Assembly (NCBI GenBank): GCA_016713005.1
Contig: JADJPY010000001.1
Span: 62,001-126,000, forward strand
Direction of reading: 5' to 3'
DNA: 64,000 nucleotides
Origin: Ramlibacter sp.
Lineage (GTDB): Bacteria > Pseudomonadota > Gammaproteobacteria > Burkholderiales > Burkholderiaceae_C
This document shows, piece by piece, positions 16,382 through 25,465 of this stretch. A program made the position numbers and the translations under genes. How positions within the stretch are numbered: position 1 is the stretch's first letter; each line of letters begins with the position of its first letter. Under the pieces are notes generated by a model. The model was given only the letters and a program-made list of their open reading frames with translations, was not told the DNA's origin and ran no database searches.

Positions 16382-18101
16382 ATGCAAGCACACCCCTCCC
16401 GCATCACGTTCAGCCGTTTGACCCGCACCCTGGCATCGGGCCTTGCCAGCGCCGCAGCGTTCGGGTGGATGCTTCTGGCGCCGGCCGCGCAGGCGCAGGA
16501 CGCGCTGGCGGCCCGCGTGGACAAGGTGTTTGCCGCCTGGGACAAGCCCGATTCGCCCGGCGCCAGCGTGGCGGTGGTGCGCGATGGCAGGGTCATCTAC
16601 AGCCGCGGCTACGGGCAGGCCCAGCTGGAATACGCCGTGCCCAACACGCCCGCCACCACCTTTCATGCGGCGTCGGTGTCCAAGCAGTTCACCGCGTTTG
16701 CCATCCAGCTGCTGGTGCAGGAGGGCAAGCTCTCGCTGGACGACGAGGTGCGCAAGCACGTGCCCGAACTGCAGCTGCAGGGTCCGCCCGTCACCATCCG
16801 CCAGCTGGTGCACCACACCAGCGGTGTGCGCGACCAGTGGTCGCTGGTGCTGCTGGCGGGCCTGCGCATGGACGACGTGATCACCGAGCCCGACATCCTG
16901 GGCCTGCTGTGGGCGCAGCGCCAGACCAACTGTGTGCCCGGCGACGAAGAGCTCTACAGCAACAGCGGCTACACCCTGCTGGGCCTGATCGTGCGCCGCG
17001 TCTCCGGGCCAGTCGCTGGCCGCGTTTGCCAAGGCGCGCATCTTTGACCCGCTGGGCATGTCCAGCACCCGCTTCCAGGAGAACTACGGCGACCTCGTCA
17101 AGGGCCGCGCGTACTCGTACTACCGCTTCCGCGACGCCTGGCGCTACTCGGCGCTGTCGTACTCCAACACCGGCGCCACCAGCCTCTTCACCACGGTGGA
17201 AGACCTCGCCCGCTGGGACGACAACCTCACCACCGGCCGCGTGGGTGGTGCGGCCGTGCAGGCGGCCATGCTGGTGCGCGGCAAGCTCAACAACGGCCGC
17301 GAGATCGGCTACGCCAGCGGCCTTGTGCTGGGCAACCACCGCGGCCTGCCCGTGCAGGAGCACTCGGGCTCGGACGCGGGATTCCGCTCGCACCTGCTGC
17401 GCCTGCCCGCGCAAAAGCTCAGCGTGCTGCTGCTGGGCAATGCGGCGGACCTCGCCACCGGGCAACTCGCCCGCCAGGTGGCCGACATCTACCTGGAAGG
17501 CACCCCCGGCCTGGAGCCCGTGCGCGCGCTGCCGCCCGAGGTGGAGCTGCAGGCCCGCGACCTGGCGCCCTACCTGGGCGATTTCGAGATGCGCCCCGGC
17601 TTTGTGCTCACCTTCACCGCCGAGCGCAACCAGCTGATGGTGCAGGCCACCGGCCAGCCCCGCTTTGCGATGCTGGCCGCTGCGGAAGACCGCTTTGTGG
17701 TGCGCAACTTCGAGGCCAGCGTCACCTTTCCCCGTCCGGTGGGCAACCAGCCTGTCGAGACGGCCATGTGGCAGCAGGGCGGGCGCGACCTGCCCCTCAG
17801 GCGCGTGGTGCGGCAGGAGCCCACCGCCGAATCGCTGCAGGCCTGCGCGGGCGACTACTACAGCCCCGAGCTGCGCACGCTGTACGGCCTGGGCGTGCGC
17901 AATGGCAAGCTCTTTGTGCGCTACCCGCGTGGCGAGCTGGAACTGCGGCCCCTGGCGGGCGACCAGTTCAGCGCGCCTTTCCCGCTGGGCGTGCTGGCGA
18001 TGCGCCGCAACGCGGCCGGCGCCTGCGAGGGCTTCGCTGTCACCACCGGGCGGGTGCGCAACCTGCTGTTCCAGCGCGTGCGGCTTGTCACCGGGCCCTG
18101 A
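16382..18101 (+). pseudogene. serine hydrolase (beta-lactamase/AmpC-like fold), one frameshift
   Basis: Reads from ATG 16382 with a signal peptide ending AAQAQ, then the family motifs SVSK (nucleophile Ser in ASVSKQFTAF), YSNSGY and HSGSD. At about 17006 there is one base too many in a GGG run; removing it joins the first 210 residues to a long second frame ending at 18101, giving about 572 aa. Such periplasmic proteins hydrolyse amide or ester bonds and carry an added C-terminal lipocalin-like domain, which the second part resembles. No other damage is seen, so this is either a recent slippage mutation or a sequence error. Confidence 0.8.
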
Positions 18102-18119
18102 GCGACGCCCCCGCCGGCG

Positions 18120-18803
18120 ATGTGCACCCACTACACCCCCACCGAGCGCGAGCGGCTGATGGCCATCGAGCTGGGCATCATCGACCTGCCCGTCACGCAG
18201 TGGCCGCCTGAAGTCTTCCCCTGCTACCAGGCGCCCATCGTGGTGGCCGGCGCCACGCCCGGCGAGCCGCCGCAGTGCCTGGTGGCGCGATTCGGGCTTG
18301 TGCCGCGCTGGTGTGCCGACGCGCGCCAGGCCACCGACATGGGACGGCGCACCTACAACGCGCGCAGCGAGACCGCGGCCGTCAAGCCCAGCTACCGCGG
18401 CCCCTGGCGCGAGCGCCGCTACGCGCTGGCGCCCATGGCGCATTTCTACGAGCCGTGCTGGGAGAGCGGGCGCGCCGTGCCCTGGCGCGTTGGCCGCGCC
18501 GATGGCGCACCCTTTGCCGTGGCCGGCCTGTGGGAGCGCTGGACCGACCGCGCCAGCGGCGAGATCACCACCAGCTTCACCCTGCTGACCGTCAACGCCG
18601 ACGGCCACCCGCTGCTGGGCCGCATGCACCGCCCCGGCGAAGAAAAGCGCATGGTCGTCATCGTGCCGCCGCACGAATACACCGACTGGCTGCACGCGAC
18701 GCCGGAACAGGCCGCGCACAAGATGCGCACCACCCCCGCAGACGCCCTGCAGGGCACGCCCGAGCCGCCCGGCACGCCAGCGCCGGCCCCCAGCCTGTTT
18801 TAG
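18120..18803 (+). CDS. SOS-response-associated peptidase (SRAP, YedK/HMCES family)
   Basis: 227 aa from ATG 18120. The nucleophile is Cys2 (MCTHYTP), exposed after Met removal; other family motifs are RTYNARSETA, FYEP and NADGHPLLGRMHRPGEEKRM. Family members form a covalent thiazolidine link with abasic sites in single-stranded DNA and shield them. The last ~25 residues are proline-rich and variable. It stands alone between damaged genes and is itself intact. Confidence 0.92.
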   Translation: MCTHYTPTERERLMAIELGIIDLPVTQWPPEVFPCYQAPIVVAGATPGEPPQCLVARFGLVPRWCADARQATDMGRRTYNARSETAAVKPSYRGPWRERRYALAPMAHFYEPCWESGRAVPWRVGRADGAPFAVAGLWERWTDRASGEITTSFTLLTVNADGHPLLGRMHRPGEEKRMVVIVPPHEYTDWLHATPEQAAHKMRTTPADALQGTPEPPGTPAPAPSLF

Positions 18804-19217
18804 GCATCAAATCGGGCCTTGGCCCCCGTGGTTGCTTGTTGACCCGCTATCAAAAGATAGCAACGGCGCTGGCGAAGTGTGGGCAAACCCACAGACAGCG
18901 CGCTGGCGCCTCGCTAATCTGGTGGCTGACCCAACCCTCAACCGCAGGACAACCCAGCACACCAAAGACAAGACCAAAGACGCCTACATCGACAGATCAA
19001 GGCGCAGCGACGAACCAACGGCAGCTGGAGGCCAGAGCGAGAAATGGACAAGCTCGTGCACCAGTCCAGCGGCCGGGCAAGCTGGCGAGCTGCGCGCCGC
19101 CGGGCGACGCCCGGCAACGGTGGCCGAGATGGACAAGCTGCGCGACGCCTTCACCTGTTCAACTACTTCAAGTCGCAGGTCTGAAGTGGGCCGCTCGGGC
19201 GCGTGGCCGGCCGGGCC
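18804..19217. other. intergenic stretch with repeat copy and gene remnants
   Basis: About 414 bases without a supported gene. The first part holds copy 1 of the dispersed repeat (18809-18863). From about 19020 onward there are two ATGGACAAGCT-like starts and a segment that could encode ...LFNYFKSQV followed by a stop, but in different frames, so it looks like the remains of a short gene. Nothing else is recognised. Confidence 0.5.
18809..18863 (+). repeat. dispersed repeat family A, copy 1
   Basis: Reads AAATCGGGCCTTGGCCCC, then ends with the perfect hairpin GCTATCAAAAGATAGC. This copy is intergenic, directly after the SRAP gene. Family consensus, in the same orientation: AAATCGGCCTCCAGCCCC at the left and GCTATCAAAAnnnTAGC at the right, about 57 bp. 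Confidence 0.8.
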
Positions 19218-20088
19218 ATGGCCCGCACTCTGGCCGGCGCGATGGCCTGCTTTGCGCTGCTGGCCGCACCCGGCGCGCAGGCCGCTGCGGGCGGCGAGGT
19301 GCGCTCGGCGCAGATGCTGCGCGCGCGGTACGTCGCGCTGGAGCCCCTGTTGCCCGGCGGCCCGGCACGACAGCCCTGGGTGGTCCAGTCCATCCAGTCC
19401 GGAGCCGGGCTTCGGGGCGACATCCACGCCGTGCTGGACTACCCGTTTGCCGAGGTGAGCACCAGCCTCAACAGCCCGCAAAACTGGTGCGACATCGTCA
19501 TCCTGCACATCAACACCAAGCGCTGCGCCGTCGTGCCCGGCGCCCGCGGCGCCGTGCTGCAGGTGCACATGGGCCAGAAGACCCGTGAAGACCTGTCGCG
19601 GGCCAACCGGCTGGATTTCGTCTGGAAAGTGACGTCAGCGGACGCCGATCTCCTGACCGTCACACTGGAGGCCGACAGCGGCCCCATGGGCACGCGCGAC
19701 TACCGCATCCTGCTGCAGGCCACGCCGCTGCCCGGCGGCGGCACCTTCATCCACCTGAGCTATACCTACGGCGTGGGCCTGGCCGGCAAGCTGGCGATGC
19801 AGACCTACCTGGCCACCGTGGCGCGCAACAAGGTGGGCTTCACCCGCCTGGGCGACAACCCGCCACGCTTTATTGGTGGCGTGCGCGGCCTGGTGGAGCG
19901 CAACACCATGCGCTACTACCTGGCGATCGTCGCCTTCATGGAGGCCTCGCGCCTGGCGCCCGAGCGCCGGCTGGAGGCGCGCCTGCGCAGCTGGTTTTGC
20001 CGCCGTGGAGCGCTACCCCGTGCAGCTGCACGAGATGGACCAGCAGGAATACCTGGACATGAAGCGCGTGGAAGCGGCCGCGCGCTGA
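19218..20088 (+). pseudogene. exported protein of unknown function, one frameshift near its C-terminus
   Basis: Starts at ATG 19218 (alternative 19203) with signal peptide MARTLAGAMACFALLAAPGAQA. The body contains WCDIVILHINTKRC and TFIHLSYTYGVGLAGK; I do not recognise the family, though a lipid-binding START-like fold is conceivable. At about 19993 a TTTT run has one T too many; without it the reading frame continues through AAVERYPVQLHEMDQQ to the stop at 20088, giving about 290 aa. Codon use is like the neighbours. Confidence 0.65.
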
Positions 20089-20114
20089 CGCCTGTGGGCC
20101 GGGCCCACCGCAAC

Positions 20115-21066
20115 CTAGGCCAGCCAGCTGGCGTCCGGCGCGATGCTCAATAGCTGCGACGCCGTACCCGGGTCGTCGGCATCCGTCACCATCAGCAGCC
20201 GGCCGCCGTGCAGGGCCACGCCTTCCACCTTGGGCGCGCCCGCCAGCGCGGCCATGTCGCGCAACGTGCCCTGCGCATCCACCCAGCCGATCGCGCTGCC
20301 TGCGCACACGCCGTCGGCGTAACTGTCGGACGTGTCTTCGGCCACGGCGCTGAAAAGCCAGCCGCCACCGGGCAGGGCGCAGCCGTCGGTGAAGCCCAGC
20401 GCCACGCCGCCCACCTGGCCCAGCGCGCAGTCAGCGATGCGCGAAGGGGCGGGCGGCGGGCGATCCGTTTCGGTGTCGGGGCGGTCCAGCCAGTCCACGA
20501 TGTCGCCCAGCGCGTACTGGATGCAGGCGTTGCGTGCATCACCCGGTGGCCGCGTTGCAGCACACAGGCTTGCGCCGCCCACAAACGCGCCCTCGATGTT
20601 CAGGTCGGCAAAGCCGCCGGCCTGGCGCAGCGCGCGTACAGCGCGGACAGGTCCACAGCCCGCGCCGCACCCGCCAGCCCGCCCGCCGCGTCCAGCGCCC
20701 AGACAAATGCCTGCTGGCGGTTGGGCCGCGAGCCCGAGCCCATCGCCAGCAACGCGCCGCGCGGGTGGCGCGCGCTGGCGGGCAGCACGGCCAGCGCCTC
20801 CAGATCGGGCTTGCGCTTCTTGCGCGCCGCTGCCTCGTGCGGCAGTTCGCCCGGCTGCAGTCGATGCAGCTGAAGCGGCAGCGCCTCGTGCGGCACGGCA
20901 TCGGCGGCCGCCAGCGGCAGCGCGCCCAAGTGGTGCTCGTCATCGGCCACCAGGTACAGCCAGCTCCCCGCCACCACCAGCCCGCTGGCCCGCTAAGGTG
21001 CACCTGCCCGCGCGGGTGCGCGCCAGGGGGCAGGGTGAGGGACTGCAACAGGGTGGGGGTGCGCAT
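20115..21066 (-). pseudogene. DUF6929-like beta-propeller protein, several frameshifts
   Basis: Reading from about 21066 the frame begins MRTPTLLQSLTLPPG and must shift at about 20990 (a GGG that should be GGGG), again near 20610 and near 20565, to join LYLVADDEHHLGALPL, GALLAMGSGSRPNRQQAFVW and GQVGGVALGFTDG up to the stop at 20115. Reassembled length is about 315 aa. Family members (tentatively DUF6929) are uncharacterised. All segments keep good coding character, so the damage is recent or technical. Confidence 0.6.
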
Positions 21067-21081
21067 CCATAAAATGTACCC

Positions 21082-21369
21082 ATGACCGACCCCACCCCAG
21101 AAACCACCCCCGCAGCCTCATCCCCCACGGACCGCCCCGCGCTGCCCGACCGCCTTTCGGTGGACCCGCGCAGCCCGCACCACGACGTCGCGGCCTGCGA
21201 GCAGGCCATCGGCGTGCGCTTCAACGGCAAGGAGCGCTTTGACGTGGAGGAGTACTGCCTCTCCGAGCGCTGGATCAAGGTGCCCGCGGGCAAGACGCTG
21301 GACCGCAAGGGCCGCCCGCTGCTGATCACCCTGAAGGGCGCCGTGGAAGTGTTCTACAAGGAAGTTTGA
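21082..21369 (+). CDS. DUF3297 family protein
   Basis: 95 aa from ATG 21082. After a Pro/Thr-rich N-terminus the conserved block begins LPDRLSVDPRSPHHD and continues GVRFNGKERFDVEEYCLSE and ITLKGAVEVFYKE, which is the full DUF3297 domain (small acidic proteins found widely in Proteobacteria, function unknown). Intact. The stop is followed five bases later by copy 2 of the dispersed repeat. Confidence 0.9.
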   Translation: MTDPTPETTPAASSPTDRPALPDRLSVDPRSPHHDVAACEQAIGVRFNGKERFDVEEYCLSERWIKVPAGKTLDRKGRPLLITLKGAVEVFYKEV

Positions 21370-21374
21370 GGCCG

Positions 21375-21431
21375 AAATCGGCCTCCAGCCCCCGCCAGTG
21401 CTGGCTGACCCGCTACAAAAACAATAGCGTT
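21375..21431 (+). repeat. dispersed repeat family A, copy 2
   Basis: Starts AAATCGGCCTCCAGCCCCCG and ends GCTACAAAAACAATAGC. It lies just between the DUF3297 gene and the convergent catalase-like gene, whose stop is at 21430. Contains the inner pairing CCAGC with GCTGG as well as the terminal GCTA/TAGC pairing. Confidence 0.85.
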
Positions 21432-22437
21432 ACTGCTGTTTTGGTCCTTCGGTCAGGCGCCGCCCCAGGCCCACGGCGTAGGGCGCGGCGCGCGCGGCGA
21501 TCATCGGGTCGGCCGAGGGCTCCACGCCCTTGGGCAGGACCATCGGGTTGTAGGTGATCGTCAGGCAGGCGCCGCCCGCGTCTTCGGCCACCGAGGTGAT
21601 CTTGAGCACGCCCAGGTTGACCTTCTTGCGGCCCTCGGGCAGCGGCACGGTGGCGCTGTCAATTCTGTCGCCGGGCTGGGCCAGCTCCAGGTTGAAGTTG
21701 AAAGCCACCTTGCCGTCCTTGACGCGCTGGCGCAGGTCGTCAAACAAGAAGCTCGGTCCCTTGGCCTTGGCCTCGTCGTCCGTCAGGCCCTGCACGCCGC
21801 CCACCGGCTCAAAATCCACTTGCCAAACTGCTTGGTGCCGCCGGCGTTGACAAAGCCGAACGCGTGCACGCCCCGGTAGTTGACCGCGCCAAAGCTGGCC
21901 GGCACAGGCTGCGACGCAAAGTGGCGGCCTGCAGCAGCACCTCGGGGTTGGCGTCGGCAAAGGCCTTGACCTTGGCCGGATCGGCGGCCTTGGTGGCCGG
22001 GTCGGGCTGCAGTGAAGCCAGCCGGCCCGGGAACTGCTGCGGCGACGAAGAGCCGAACACCGGCGCCGAGATATTGCCCATCTGCCAAGACTCGCCACCG
22101 GGCAGGTTGAATTGCAGCGCCATGTTGCGCTGGCCCTTGGTGTTGTCGGGGGCCTTGGGTTGGCGCCGCCCACCGAGAAGCGCGCCACCACCTGCACCGG
22201 CTGGCCGCTGAAGGCGCTGGCACTGGACAGGCCGCGCGCGTCCGCCGTGCCCACAAACTCGCCCGTGGCGCAAATGCCCTTGGCGCCCGAGCGGCGGTAG
22301 CCCTCGAACTTGCCAAACGTGGCTTCAAACTGGTTGAGGAAGGCATTGGGGTCCACCGGCGCAGCCGGTGATTGCGCCAGCGCGCCAAGGGACAGGGCGG
22401 CGGTGGCCGCAGCCGCAGAAAGAACCATCGTGTGCAT
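21430..22437 (-). pseudogene. catalase-related peroxidase (SrpA-like), exported, at least three frameshifts
   Basis: Starts at ATG 22437 behind CAGGAGC, with signal peptide HTMVLSAAAATAALSLGALA. Recognisable blocks lie in three frames: QFEATFGKFEGYRRSGAKG, then (other frame) NTKGQRNMALQFNLPGGESW, then SFGAVNYRGVHAFGFVNAGG, and back to the first frame for the C-terminus ending EGPKQQ at 21430. Shifts fall at about 22163, 21920 and 21825. Family members are haem peroxidases related to catalase, exported to the periplasm. First and last thirds share one frame, so the net shift is zero. Confidence 0.75.
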
Positions 22438-22639
22438 GAACAAAGCTCCTGGAATGGGCAGACAGCCATCAACGCACCGCCCGGCCGAGATGGGTTGCAG
22501 GCCGCGTTACCGGCGTAGTCGCGGCGGGGATTCGTTTCTTAGCCACTGCGCACGGGCTGCCGCCTCCCCGGAACGGGTGAGGGCGCACTGCGCCATTTCG
22601 GCTAGATTCGGAGATAGACACGATCTGGCCGCACTGGAG

Positions 22640-23204
22640 GCTCTTTGTGATTCTTGTTTTCGGCTTTTTCTGTGGTTCTGTGCGCTCGTTGTGCTGGGTG
22701 TTTGGGGCGCGCCGGCTTTGGCGGATGTGTTGCCCCTGCTCGCTGGCTTGAGTATTCGCGGCTTCGACAGCCTCGACATTTGCTTCAGAAGTCGGAATCA
22801 GACGCGTGCCAGATACCTGGCCACCCGGCTGAAGGGAGCCCGGGCGTTGGCGTTCAGGAAGGCGGGCGCGCGCCGCAAGAACTGCATACTGATCAAACCG
22901 GTAAAGGTGCGCCAGGATATCCCGGCCTACCCGTACCGGGCGGAGCCCGCCACCTGTGACCAGGGTTTCCAGCGGCAACTTCACGTTGCCGCAAGAACTG
23001 ACCTGCAGGACCCCACCGGTGGTGGCAGACCGCTTCTGCGCTGCCCGGCGGGCGGGCGACGATTGCACCATTGAGGCGTGGTGGGCGATGCCCAGCCCGA
23101 GACGGTGATGTATGCCGGGCGCTGCGAACAGCTCACGCAACAGTACCCGTACGTCAATGACGGCCTTCGCACTGCGAAGCGTGAGATATTGCAGTGCAAG
23201 CCCC
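22640..23204 (+). pseudogene. small exported Cys-containing protein, paralogue A, frameshifted
   Basis: Bounds are approximate. A signal-like segment (LVVLGVWGAPALADV) is followed, across several frame changes, by DACQIPGHPAEG, PVKVRQDIPAYPY, ADRFCAARRAGDDCTIE, MYAGRCEQL and AKREILQCKP. The same order of motifs appears in the gene at 23858-24503, so the two are paralogues. No named family is recognised. Net coding is obvious but at least three single-base shifts break it. Confidence 0.5.
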
Positions 23205-23274
23205 TGACGGTGGGCCCGCCCCGAAGCCCGCGCAGTAAATCGGGTGCTCCGCCCTCAACCCATAGGCCAGCATG

Positions 23275-23855
23275 CGTTTCTACCCAACTGACCCCGGAGT
23301 CGCGTACCACCGCCCTGCGCAACGCCGCGCTGATGGCTGGCCTTGGCCAGCCTGCTGCTGCCCGCCGCCCCGCGCTGGCCTGCATGGCCTACAACTACAT
23401 CCCAGGCCCGCCGCGCGCCGCGGTGGTGGACAGCCTGGCCCAGCTGGCCGCGCACCCGCTGGAGGTGGAAATGGCCGCGGGCGGGCAGACCACGCTGCTG
23501 CTGCCCCTGGCCGATGCGCGCGGCGAGTGGTCGGTGCGGCCCGACCCGCTGGACGCCGTGGCGGTGCACAGCTCGGTGCTGCGCGGTGAGGGCAGGCAGC
23601 GCCTGTCGCGCCACGTGTTTGACTACCGGCTGCTCAACGCCGCCGAGGTGGCGCGCATCGAATCCGGCCCCGACGGCCTGCGCGACACCCGCTGGCGCAA
23701 CGCCCGCGTGCGCGACATCGCACTGCGGCTCACCTACCGCGTGGGCGGCAAGCCGCCGCGCGAGTTTGCGGCTACCCTCAAGGTCTACCCCCGGTGTGGC
23801 CGTGGCGGTGCCACGCGAGCCCGCGCCGCCCGGGCAACCCGTCCCCAAATGCTGA
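23275..23855 (+). pseudogene. exported protein of unknown function between two paralogues, frameshifted
   Basis: Start is uncertain (ATG 23272 or an in-frame start nearby). A signal peptide seems to be split between frames (LASLLLPAAP / ALACMAYNYIPG). The middle reads cleanly: VVDSLAQLAAHPLEVEMAAG to EFAATLKVYP, then a further shift leads to VPREPAPPGQPVPKC and the stop at 23855. The next gene's ATG is two bases beyond, so this is an operon. Family not recognised. Confidence 0.5.
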
Positions 23856-23857
23856 AC

Positions 23858-24503
23858 ATGACCATCCACATCACTCCCCCCGCATGCTGGCCGCCACGCT
23901 GATCGCCGCGGCCATGCCCGCCCTGGCCGACCTGATCCCGCCCGGGCAGATGCAGGCGCAGCTGCGCTTTAACAGCGGCGCGTGGGACCGCGAAGACCAG
24001 TTCTGCGCGGGCAAGAGGGAGAAGGACACCTGCCAGATCCCCGGCAACCCGTTTGAAGGCGGCGGCGCCGGGCGCTGCGTGCGCGAGATTCCCCGGGGCG
24101 CCAGCCAGATCGACATGGTTTGCCGGCTGGACGCGCCCGCCCGGGTGCGCCGCGACATCCCCGAGGGCGGCTTTGTGCCCGACAGCACAGATTTGCGACA
24201 TGGCCGCGCGCGCGGGCAGGGCGGCCTGCCGCCCGACACCACCTGCACGCCACCGGCCGCGCCGCTGGCCGACCGCTTTGCGCCACGCTGCGCGAAGGCG
24301 ACGCCTGCACGGCCGAAGCCACGGTGGGCGACGCCCCGCCCGCCACATTTGCCGGGCGCTGCATGCGGGTCAAGCACGAGAGCAGCTACTACCGCATGGG
24401 CCGGCGCGTCGCCACCCGCGAGGTGCTGCAGTGCAACCCCCGCCAGCCCCGCGCCCGCCCGCGTGTTTGGCCCGCGCGCCAGGCCTGTCAGCCCGCAGGG
24501 TGA
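23858..24503 (+). pseudogene. small exported Cys-containing protein, paralogue B, frameshifted
   Basis: Begins at ATG 23858 (MTIHITPP), but a C-run at about 23875 seems one base short before RMLAATLIAAAMPALADLIPPG, the signal peptide. Then QFCAGKREKDTCQIPGNPFEG, VCRLDAPARVRRDIPEGG, a shift between about 24190 and 24290, and EGDACTAEATVGDAPP, FAGRCMRVKHES, ATREVLQCNP to the stop at 24503. Paired cysteines suggest disulfides in the periplasm. Paralogous to 22640-23204. Confidence 0.55.
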
Positions 24504-24527
24504 TGCCTCACGCTGATTTTGAGTGCC

Positions 24528-24584
24528 AAATCGGCCTACAGCCCCCGCCAGTGCTGGATGAGCCGCTATCAAAAGCGTAGCAAA
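24528..24584 (+). repeat. dispersed repeat family A, copy 3
   Basis: AAATCGGCCTACAGCCCCCG at the left, GCTATCAAAAGCGTAGC at the right. Intergenic. By eye it differs at one base from copy 4 (27362-27418), making these two the closest pair of the family. Confidence 0.85.
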
Positions 24585-24602
24585 CTGTCGCCCAAGAGGC
24601 CC

Positions 24603-24733
24603 CTACGGCGTCTGCCGGTACCGCTCCAGCATCTGCTCTTGCGTCTCAAAGGCCGTGCCGGGGGCGACCTTGTCGGCCACCTGGTCGCGCAGCATCTCGC
24701 CCATGCTGGGCATGCAGGTGCTGGGCTGGTGGC
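24603..24733 (-). pseudogene. 3' tail fragment of the PPOX flavoprotein gene
   Basis: These 131 bases match the last 131 bases of the gene at 28509-29126, through its stop codon, with about six mismatches counted by eye. On the minus strand it encodes CMPSMGEMLRDQVADKVAPG to ERYRQTP and a stop. Nothing of the rest of that gene is present. The two copies are direct repeats bracketing 3.8 kb of accessory genes, which is what integration at a gene's 3' end would leave; no integrase is seen. Confidence 0.75.
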
Positions 24734-24748
24734 GTCAACGCGCCCGAC

Positions 24749-25393
24749 TCAACCCGCAGGCTGCATCCGGAACATCCAGAACCAGTAGCCCAACCCCGCG
24801 CAATGGGCCACCACGGTTGCAAAGTACGTATCGCGGAAATCCACCTTGCGCGACTTGTGGCGCAGCAACTGCTGGGCAAACCACGCGCCCGACCAGCCGC
24901 CAAACAGGCTCCACACATGCAATTGAAGCTCCGGCGTGCGCCAGAACCTTTGCTGCGCAGCGTATTTGTCAATCCAGTACGCCATGAATGCACCGGCATT
25001 GACGCCCACCCATGCAAACGGCACCCACCAGGGCATCAGCCGTGACCAGGTGGCCCACAGCACAAAGCCGGCATGGGCCAGCATCAGCGGCAGTATCAGC
25101 CACGCACCCGACGACGGCGCGCCTGTTGCAGCCGCTCTGGCGGGCTTGCGGCGCGCGCGGGGCACGGGTGGCGGGGCGGCGGTTTCACCCACAGGGTGCG
25201 CCGCCACGGCGCGCGGCCCCTTGCCGCCCATGTGGATCTCTTCAAACGTGATGCGCATGCCCTGGCGTGGCCCGCCAGAGCGCGAGCGGAAGTCGCGCAC
25301 ATGCAAAAACACATCGGCCGTGGAATCGGGGCTGCGCACAAAGCCAAAGCCGCGTTCGTCGTCCCAACGGATGATCGTGCCTTCCTTCTTCAT
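24749..25393 (-). CDS. cold-shock plus DUF1294 membrane protein
   Basis: 214 aa from ATG 25393. Residues about 1-65 are a cold-shock domain: KKEGTIIRWDDERGFGFV and VFLHVRDF are the RNP-like nucleic-acid motifs. An Ala/Pro/Arg-rich linker follows, then from about 100 on four hydrophobic segments with WVPFAWVGVNAGAFMAYW and FGGWSGAWFAQQLLRHKSRK, the DUF1294 domain. This fusion is common in Proteobacteria; it is a membrane-tethered nucleic-acid-binding protein of unknown job. It is divergent from the NERD helicase with 72 bp between starts. Confidence 0.88.
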   Translation of the reverse strand: MKKEGTIIRWDDERGFGFVRSPDSTADVFLHVRDFRSRSGGPRQGMRITFEEIHMGGKGPRAVAAHPVGETAAPPPVPRARRKPARAAATGAPSSGAWLILPLMLAHAGFVLWATWSRLMPWWVPFAWVGVNAGAFMAYWIDKYAAQQRFWRTPELQLHVWSLFGGWSGAWFAQQLLRHKSRKVDFRDTYFATVVAHCAGLGYWFWMFRMQPAG

Positions 25394-25465
25394 GGGCAGA
25401 TTTTCGTACAGGGCTGGGTGGGCCCTGCGTATGATCTCCAAACGCGTATCTGGCAGCAAAAAAGC

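Noticed and set aside
18900..19200. A short gene encoding ...LFNYFKSQV
   Set aside because: The possible pieces are in different frames and have no clear start; too little to call a gene.
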